Shown: positions 58,639 through 64,000 of the stretch, one piece after another | Position numbering within the stretch: position 1 is the stretch's first letter | How the letters are laid out: the number at the start of each line of letters is the position of its first letter | Assembly: GCA_016719855.1 (NCBI GenBank) | Contig: JADJYH010000024.1 | Span: forward strand, 1 to 64,000 | DNA: 64,000 nucleotides | Origin: Saprospiraceae bacterium | GTDB lineage: Bacteria > Bacteroidota > Bacteroidia > Chitinophagales > Saprospiraceae | Reading direction: 5' to 3' | Translations under genes and position numbers: made by a program | The notes under the pieces: generated by a model | The model's input: the letters and a program-made list of their open reading frames with translations, nothing else | What the model was told of the DNA's origin: nothing | Databases searched by the model: none

Positions 58639-59850
58639 TTACACTTCCTGACCTGTCAAGATTTCTAGACGGCGTGCTACTTTCGCCAGCTTTTCGATGG
58701 CCTCGTCAATCTGTGCAAACGTGTGCGTGGCCATGAGTGAGAACCGGATGAGCGTGTCCTCTGGCGCCACGGCGGGCGTGATGACCGGGTTGACGAACAC
58801 GCCTGCATCTTGCAATTGACGGGTGAGCAGGAAGGTCTTGTTCAAGTCCCGCACGTAAATGGGGATGATGGGCGTGGTGCTGTGCCCGGTCTCGAAGCCG
58901 AGGTCGTCGAGCTGTTGCTTTGCGTAACGGGTATTGGCCCAAAGCTGCTCGATGCGCTCCGGCTCCTGCTGTATCAGCTCCAGTGCGGCGATGACGGCGG
59001 CGGCGTTTGCTGGCGCAATGCTGGCGCTGAAGATGAGCGACCGGGCATTGTGCTTGAGCCAGTTGGCAATTTCGAAACTAGTGGCGATGAAGCCGCCGAT
59101 GGTGGCCAGCGACTTGGAGAAGGTGCCCATGATGAGGTCCACCTCGTCGGTAAGGCCGAAGTGGTTGCAAGTACCCTTGCCCAGCTCGCCCATGACGCCA
59201 AGGCCGTGTGCATCGTCCACCATGATGTTGGCGTTGTGTTGCTTCGCAAGGCGCACGATTTCCGGCAGGTTGCACACGTCGCCCTCCATGCTGAACACGC
59301 CGTCGGTGACGATGAGCGCCACGTCTTCCGGGCCACGCTCTTTGCCAGCCCGCTGGAGCACGGTATCGAGCGATTCCATGTTGTTGTGCTTGTACTTGCG
59401 GGTGGTGGCAAACGAGAGCCGGGTACCGTCCACGATGGAAGCGTGATTGGCCTCGTCGGACATGATGAAGTCCTTGCGACCCAAAAGTGACGACAGTACG
59501 CCGAGGTTCACCTGCATGCCCGTGCTGAACACGATGGCCTCGTCCTTGCCCACGAACTTGGCGAGCTTGTCCTCCAGTTCGATGTGGAGGTCGAGGGTGC
59601 CGTTGAGGAAGCGGGAACCAGCGCAGCCGGAGCCGTACTTGTCAATAGCCCGCTTGGCGGCCTCCTTGAGTTTTGGGTGGTTGGTAATGCCGAGGTAGCT
59701 GTTGGAGCCGAACATGAGCACTTTCTTGCCGTTCATTGTCACCACGGTGTCTTGGTCACTTTCGATGACCCGGAAGTAGGGGTAAACGCCCGCAGCTTTT
59801 GCCTCCTGAGGAGCGGTGTACCGTTTCATTTTCTGTTGAAGCAGGTTCAT
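58639..59850 (-). CDS. spt: Serine palmitoyltransferase-type alpha-oxoamine synthase
   Basis: 403-residue fold-type I PLP enzyme of the alpha-oxoamine synthase family. Visible: FGSNSYLGITNHPKLKEAAK, YGSGCAGSRFLNGTLDLHIE, FSTGMQVNLGVLSSLLGRKD, DEANHASIVDGTRLS (His stacking on PLP), VDDAHGLGVMGELGKGT (Asp) and the PLP lysine in MGTFSKSLATIGGF. Homologues also include BioF and 2-amino-3-ketobutyrate ligase, but the neighbours (Aur1-like synthase, GNAT acyltransferases, CerR-like reductase) favour condensation of serine with acyl-CoA to 3-ketosphinganine, as in Bacteroidota sphingolipid synthesis. Confidence 0.87.
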   Translation of the reverse strand: MNLLQQKMKRYTAPQEAKAAGVYPYFRVIESDQDTVVTMNGKKVLMFGSNSYLGITNHPKLKEAAKRAIDKYGSGCAGSRFLNGTLDLHIELEDKLAKFVGKDEAIVFSTGMQVNLGVLSSLLGRKDFIMSDEANHASIVDGTRLSFATTRKYKHNNMESLDTVLQRAGKERGPEDVALIVTDGVFSMEGDVCNLPEIVRLAKQHNANIMVDDAHGLGVMGELGKGTCNHFGLTDEVDLIMGTFSKSLATIGGFIATSFEIANWLKHNARSLIFSASIAPANAAAVIAALELIQQEPERIEQLWANTRYAKQQLDDLGFETGHSTTPIIPIYVRDLNKTFLLTRQLQDAGVFVNPVITPAVAPEDTLIRFSLMATHTFAQIDEAIEKLAKVARRLEILTGQEV

Positions 59851-59893
59851 TTGTTATTCTGTATTGTGTGTTTTTGCGAATGAATTTTCTATG

Positions 59894-60814
59894 TCACTTT
59901 ATCACCTCGGCATACCTTGCCAACCATCCATCCACCCTCGACTTCAAGATGATTTTTTTAAAAACTAATATCGTCGCCACCGCACAGGCGGCTCCAAGCA
60001 GCACGTCAATGATGTAGTGGTGCCGGGAATAAACGGCCGCCCACCAAATTCCGAGTAAAATTACCAAAAACATGAAACTGGCACCACGCAACCTCATTTT
60101 CCATCCAAAATACAACGTAATGAGGGGATAAGCGGCGTGTAGCGAAGGTATGGCGGCGAACACGTTGGCGTTCTTGGCATACATGCTATGGAACAGGGTT
60201 ACCCCCAAGATGCGGTCAAAGTTCGCCAACCCTGCCTCGTTGCCGGGAATATTGAAGTTTTCCTGAAACCCGTGCAGCTCCACGTACCACGGCGCTGCCG
60301 CCGGGTAGGCATAGTACAGCACAAAGCCGAAAAGGTTTACCAGCAGGAAGGACAAAGAAAAATCGAGCAGCATCCGTTTGTCCTTGAAAAAAAGCCAAAG
60401 CGCAAAGGCTATTGGCACGGGTACCCAGCAGAGGTAAAACAGCCCCGAAAGCACATCGGCCACGGGGTGGGTATTGATGGCAAAAAATTCGTTGGGCGTC
60501 ACCCGCTGGCCGATGTACTGGAACCCGAACAGCGACTTTTCGATGTCGTAAGGTTCACGCACGTGCACGGGGTTGACTTCGAAGTTTGGCAGCACCCGCA
60601 TGGAGTCGTACACCAACCAGTAAATAGCAAAGAAAATGAGCGCCATCACTACCTTCCGGGTGGTGTTGCTGCCAAAAAACAGCCCGAGACACAGCACCAC
60701 GAAAGCGAAATGGTCGGTACGCAGCCCCAAAACCAGCGAAGTCCAGAGCAGGTAAGCCACTGCAAGGCCCAGTACTACAGTCGTCTCTTTTCTTGGAAAC
60801 CGCTCGAAAACCAT
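59894..60814 (-). CDS. PAP2/Aur1-like membrane protein, candidate inositol phosphorylceramide synthase
   Basis: 306-residue polytopic membrane protein with six or more helices and a PAP2 active site on its periplasmic loops. Catalytic text: NVFAAIPSLHAAYPLITLYFG (PSLHAA) and AVYSRHHYIIDVLLGAACA (SRHHYxxD), the order and spacing of fungal Aur1 and protozoan SLS phosphotransferases, which move a phospho-head group onto ceramide. First gene of the operon, with TACCTTTG -7 box at 60927-60934. Lipid phosphatase is an alternative reading; the operon favours a sphingolipid head-group transferase. Confidence 0.8.
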   Translation of the reverse strand: MVFERFPRKETTVVLGLAVAYLLWTSLVLGLRTDHFAFVVLCLGLFFGSNTTRKVVMALIFFAIYWLVYDSMRVLPNFEVNPVHVREPYDIEKSLFGFQYIGQRVTPNEFFAINTHPVADVLSGLFYLCWVPVPIAFALWLFFKDKRMLLDFSLSFLLVNLFGFVLYYAYPAAAPWYVELHGFQENFNIPGNEAGLANFDRILGVTLFHSMYAKNANVFAAIPSLHAAYPLITLYFGWKMRLRGASFMFLVILLGIWWAAVYSRHHYIIDVLLGAACAVATILVFKKIILKSRVDGWLARYAEVIK

Positions 60815-60926
60815 TTAACTGCGTTTGGTGGGTTTTAACCTTTTTTTTGAGGGTGAAAACTTGTCGCTGCCCTCCTCCCTAGTGCAAGGCCCCTGTTCGG
60901 AGGAATGCCGCCAACCCAAAGGCAGG

Positions 60927-60934
60927 CAAAGGTA
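60927..60934 (-). promoter_or_regulatory. -7 box (TACCTTTG) of the sphingolipid operon
   Basis: Exact TAnnTTTG match on the minus strand, 112 bases before the first gene. No convincing -33 element. Confidence 0.55.
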
Positions 60935-61016
60935 GCAACATGGCCTCATTTTTATGCGGCGAGCCTCAAAGATTGACAAAAGTCTGTTTCTTTGGGTGGC
61001 AAATACATCCAAGCCC

Positions 61017-61963
61017 ATGTTGATTTTTATTCAAATCCTACCATTCCTATTGGCCTGCTTGCCGTTGTTGCTCGTAAGCCACCAAGTCGGAACGGGCCGG
61101 AAAGCCCGTTCGTCGTGGTGCTCGGCATCGCCCAAGATGCGGGTTATCCGCAGGCCAATTGCAAAAAGTCTTGCTGCAAACCCGCTTGGGAGCAACCGCT
61201 GCGCCGCCGCATGGTCTCTTGCATCGCTGTGGTGGACCCCACCAGCGGCCAGTTCTGGCTGGTGGATGCCACGCCCGATTTTCCCGAACAGCAGCGTATT
61301 GTCCAGCAATTGCTGCCGGGTAAGTCGTTGGACTTGGCAGGTATTTTTCTGACCCATGCCCATATCGGCCACTACACCGGCCTGATGCACTTGGGCCGGG
61401 AGGCGATGGGTACAAGCGAAATGCCCGTTTTTGCCATGCCCCGCATGGGGGATTTTTTGAAAAATAATGGCCCGTGGAGCCAGCTGGTTACGCTGAAAAA
61501 TATCGAAATTCGCCACTTGCGGGCTGATGCGGTAATCGTGCTGAACGAACGGCTCCGCATCACGCCGCTCTTGGTGCCGCACCGCGACGAGTTTTCGGAG
61601 ACGGTTGGCTTCAAAATCGAAGGGCCGGGGAGGTCGCTGCTTTTCATCCCCGACATTGACAAATGGGAGCGCTGGGAACGGGACATCAACACCCTCGTCG
61701 GTGAGGTGGACTTTGCGCTGCTGGACGGTACTTTTTACCAAAACGGCGAGATTCCCGGCAGGGACATGAGCGAAATCCCGCACCCGTTCATCGAGGAAAG
61801 CCTCGCAAGATTCGGCAAGCTGCCCGCAATGGAGCGGGCGAAAATCCGTTTCATTCATTTCAACCACACAAATCCGGTGCTGTGGGGAAACAGTGAGGCG
61901 GCACAAAGCGTTTTAGGCCAAGGTTTCGGCCTTGCGGAGGAGGGTGAGCGGTTTGGGCTGTGA
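61017..61963 (+). CDS. PqqB-like metallo-beta-lactamase-fold hydrolase, exported (frameshifted)
   Basis: About 315 residues after correction of a missing base near 61090-61110. The N-terminus (MLIFIQILPFLLACLPLLLV) is a signal peptide with a possible lipobox LLAC. The MBL core, in the other frame, starts VVVLGIAQDAGYPQANC, then LVDATPDFPEQQ, TRAHIGHYTGLMHL-like LTHAHIGHYTGLMHL (metal His and Asp-less HxHxxH form), ITPLLVPHRDEFSETVGF and FIHFNHTNPVLW. PqqB relatives in Bacteroidota are not linked to PQQ synthesis, which needs genes absent here. Its stop overlaps the start of the S41 protease. Confidence 0.82.
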
Positions 61964-63642
61964 ACTATTTTACCTTAAAAATAGATTTTCAAAAACTTAA
62001 AAATGAAGCTACTAAAACCCGTACTGCCAAGTTTTTGGCCATTGGAACCTTGGTTTTCACTGGTCTGGCCACCACGATTGTCGAAAACGGCAACTACTTC
62101 GAAATCGCCAAGAACATCGAAATCTTCGCCAACCTGTACAAAGAGGTGAACACTTACTACGTGGATGAAATAGACCCGTCCACCCTCATGAAGACCGGCA
62201 TTGACGCCATGATGGAGAGCCTCGACCCCTACACCGACTATATTTCCGAGACGCAAATCGAGGGCTACCGCTTCATTACCGAAGGGAAATACAATGGCAT
62301 CGGGGCGGACATCCGCATCATTGACGGGCTGCCGACCGTGGTGGCGCCCTACCTCGACGCACCCGCCCAAAAGGCGGGCCTCAAGGCCGGCGACAAAATC
62401 GTGGCCATTGACGGCAAGGACACCAAGGGCAAAACCAGCGACGAGGTCAGCGCCATCCTGAAGGGCTACCCCGGCACGGAGGTCGAGTTGACCATCAGCC
62501 GCCTTGGCGAAGCCAAAAACCTGAATATCACCCTCGTGCGTGATGAAGTGGAGGTGTCCAATATCCCCTACTCCGGCATGGTTTCCAGCGATGTGGGCTA
62601 TATCGCCCTCACGACCTTCACCCGCGACGCTGGCGCAAACGTGGGCAAGGCGCTCCGTGACCTAAAAACGGAGCAGCCCAACCTCAAGGGCGTCATCCTC
62701 GACCTGCGGGACAACGGCGGCGGCCTGTTGGCCGAAGCAGTCAACCTGTGCAATATTTTTATCCCGAAAGACGAGCTTGTGGTGACCACCAAGGGAAAGG
62801 TGAAGGACTGGGACCGGAGCTTCCGCACCCAAAATCCGGCGAGCGACCCCCAAGTGCCGCTCATCGTGCTGATAAACAAAGGCTCGGCGTCTGCCTCCGA
62901 AATCGTGTCGGGAACCATCCAGGACCTCGACCGGGGCGTGCTGCTGGGTCAGCGCAGCTACGGAAAGGGCCTCGTGCAAAACACCCGTGACATCGGCTAC
63001 AACGCCAAGGTGAAAATGACCACCGCCAAGTACTACATCCCCAGCGGGCGCTGCATCCAAGCCGTGGAATACCAGAATGGCGAACCAGTGGACATCGCCG
63101 AATCGAAACGCGCCCCGTTCAAGACCCGCAACGGCCGACCTGTGCTGGATGGCGGCGGCGTGAAGCCTGACATCGTGCTCGACAGCGATGCCGGGAGCAA
63201 TATTTTACAAACGTTGGATGAAAAATACGTGGTGTTCAATTACGTGAACCAATGGATGTTGAAAAACCCAGAAGTCAAGTCACTGGAAGATTTCCACTTC
63301 ACCGACTGGGATGATTTCCTTCAATTTTTGGCTAAACAAAACTTCGATTTTGATACCGAAACGGAGAAATTGCTCAAGGATTTGAAAGAAAAATCAAAGA
63401 CGGGCGGCTATCTATCCCAAGCCGATATACTAGCGCTGGAAACCAAGGTCGTTGCCGCCAAAAAAGCCGATATTGACAAGCACAAGGAGCGCATCTCGGA
63501 CATGATTGAGAAGGAAATCGTGAGCCGTGCTTTTTACGAAAAAGGCCGTATCCAGATGGGGCTTCGCAACGATTTGGAAATCAAGGAGGCCATCAAATTG
63601 TTTGGCGACAAGGCAAAATACGATGGGATTTTGAAGGGGTAG
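61960..63642 (+). CDS. Carboxy-terminal processing protease, S41 family
   Basis: 560-residue periplasmic protease. An N-terminal anchor helix (FLAIGTLVFTGLATTIV) is followed by a helical region, a PDZ domain (about 110-190; YNGIGADIRIIDGLPTVVAP and AGLKAGDKIVAIDGKD), and the S41 catalytic core with the Ser in NKGSASASEIVSGTIQD and the Lys in RSYGKGLVQNT. A C-terminal helical extension follows. It starts at a GTG that overlaps the stop of the PqqB-like gene (GTGA), which indicates translational coupling. Family role: tail-specific processing or removal of exported proteins. Confidence 0.93.
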   Translation: MNYFTLKIDFQKLKNEATKTRTAKFLAIGTLVFTGLATTIVENGNYFEIAKNIEIFANLYKEVNTYYVDEIDPSTLMKTGIDAMMESLDPYTDYISETQIEGYRFITEGKYNGIGADIRIIDGLPTVVAPYLDAPAQKAGLKAGDKIVAIDGKDTKGKTSDEVSAILKGYPGTEVELTISRLGEAKNLNITLVRDEVEVSNIPYSGMVSSDVGYIALTTFTRDAGANVGKALRDLKTEQPNLKGVILDLRDNGGGLLAEAVNLCNIFIPKDELVVTTKGKVKDWDRSFRTQNPASDPQVPLIVLINKGSASASEIVSGTIQDLDRGVLLGQRSYGKGLVQNTRDIGYNAKVKMTTAKYYIPSGRCIQAVEYQNGEPVDIAESKRAPFKTRNGRPVLDGGGVKPDIVLDSDAGSNILQTLDEKYVVFNYVNQWMLKNPEVKSLEDFHFTDWDDFLQFLAKQNFDFDTETEKLLKDLKEKSKTGGYLSQADILALETKVVAAKKADIDKHKERISDMIEKEIVSRAFYEKGRIQMGLRNDLEIKEAIKLFGDKAKYDGILKG

Positions 63643-63695
63643 TTCTTTCGAGCAACTCTCAAGATTTTTTCTCAATTTTGACAAAAAAACATGCC

Positions 63696-63938
63696 ATGCA
63701 AGACTTTGTCATCAAAGGGGATTTTTTGGAAAAAGCCAATTTAAGCCCAAAGGAACTGTTGGTTGATTTTGCCATTTTTTTGTATGAAAAAGGCAAGCTT
63801 TCAATGGGGCAAGCCAAGAAGCTTTCTGGCCTTGGCCAATTATCCTTTCAAGCTGAAATGGCAAAACGGGGCGTTTATCTTAATTACGGGGTAGAGGCTT
63901 TTGAGGAAGATTTGAAAACATTGGGCATTGCCAAATGA
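63696..63938 (+). CDS. UPF0175 family antitoxin
   Basis: 80-residue protein with the UPF0175 pattern: LSPKELLVDFAIFLYEKGKL and MGQAKKLSGLGQLSFQAEM, giving a helix-turn-helix-like core, then AKRGVYLNYGVEAFEEDL. UPF0175 proteins are antitoxins to DUF3368 PIN-domain toxins. The ATG at 63696 begins the family; 63678 is an alternative. Its stop TGA overlaps the ATG of the next gene. Separate transcription unit from the S41 protease, 53 bases downstream. Confidence 0.85.
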   Translation: MQDFVIKGDFLEKANLSPKELLVDFAIFLYEKGKLSMGQAKKLSGLGQLSFQAEMAKRGVYLNYGVEAFEEDLKTLGIAK

Positions 63939-64000
63939 TAGTCATCAGTGACACTACCGCCCTGACCAACTTGATGAAAATCGGTCAAGCCTTCCTTTTG
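63935..64000 (+). CDS. PIN-domain toxin (DUF3368 type), 3' end cut by window edge
   Basis: Only the first 22 codons are present: MIVISDTTALTNLMKIGQAF and two more. ISDTTALTNL is the N-terminal strand of a PIN nuclease with the first catalytic Asp. It overlaps the antitoxin by 4 bases (ATGA) and fits the UPF0175/DUF3368 VapBC-like module. Length and remaining catalytic residues cannot be checked here. Confidence 0.72.
   Translation, partial: MIVISDTTALTNLMKIGQAFLL

Noticed and set aside
58639..59850. BioF or 2-amino-3-ketobutyrate CoA ligase
   Set aside because: Sequence alone permits it, but the operon with ceramide-type acyltransferases, reductase and Aur1-like synthase favours serine palmitoyltransferase.
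61017..61963. Coenzyme PQQ biosynthesis gene pqqB
   Set aside because: Sequence resembles PqqB but the protein has a secretion signal and no other pqq genes are nearby; called PqqB-like only.

Overview
The window looks like a chromosomal segment of a Bacteroidota bacterium, most likely of the Saprospiria/Lewinella-Haliscomenobacter type. Pointers are proteins with type IX secretion (T9SS) and gliding-motility C-terminal domains, SprB repeats, a Bacteroidota-type arginine decarboxylase, a sphingolipid operon, and many -7 boxes of the Bacteroidota form TAnnTTTG. Gene density is high. Most of the window is ordinary core genome with GC-rich coding sequence; one AT-rich island (about 45.97-47.6 kb) stands out.

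Layout. 0-5.2 kb: a pnuC fragment, a secreted dockerin/cohesin/SprB protein, a ThuA-like lipoprotein and an AbiE-like toxin-antitoxin pair. 5.2-16 kb: DUF5682 protein, frr, a NYN-type protein, a LysM glucosaminidase, an outer-membrane barrel, rodA and an M1 aminopeptidase. 16-25.9 kb: feoAB with a candidate metal-dependent control region, a cysteine synthase-type enzyme, a nucleoid-associated protein, pdxA, rsmA, an NlpC/P60 lipoprotein, a nitrilase-family amidase, bL25 and bL34. 25.9-33.9 kb: a YgjP-like metalloprotease, cysS, a MoxR ATPase, psuG, DUF937, a pseudo-HD/Pycsar-effector-like membrane protein, DUF481 and bL19. 33.9-44.3 kb: two tandem large PKD/CHU_C surface proteins, a Sua5/YrdC protein, murQ, a secreted protein of unknown function and a pyruvate kinase-like enzyme. 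44.5-47.4 kb: a conserved unknown protein and a restriction island holding only the N-terminal stub of a cytosine methyltransferase, an Mrr nuclease and an unknown protein. 47.6-53.4 kb: a PLP decarboxylase, SGNH hydrolase, lipB, a thioesterase, a 42-aa membrane protein and an SRPBCC/GyrI-like protein. 53.8-60.8 kb: arginine decarboxylase, then a minus-strand operon that reads as a complete ceramide/inositol-phosphorylceramide route (Aur1-like synthase, serine palmitoyltransferase, two GNAT-fold acyltransferases, CerR-like reductase). 61-64 kb: a PqqB-like hydrolase, a C-terminal processing protease and a UPF0175/PIN toxin-antitoxin pair cut by the window edge.

Two patterns run across the window. 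First, at least 13 intergenic spacers carry an inverted repeat in which each arm is a run of degenerate copies of one short 'word'. The word differs from spacer to spacer (a few are re-used), the G-richer word is always the 5' arm, and one such word run sits in frame inside a coding gene. This is the structure I find hardest to explain with known features. Second, nine genes show frameshifts, three of them in the essential cysS and five in one SRPBCC gene, mostly single-base changes in short homopolymers with all motifs intact on both sides. I read these mainly as base-level consensus errors rather than gene decay, except where stated.
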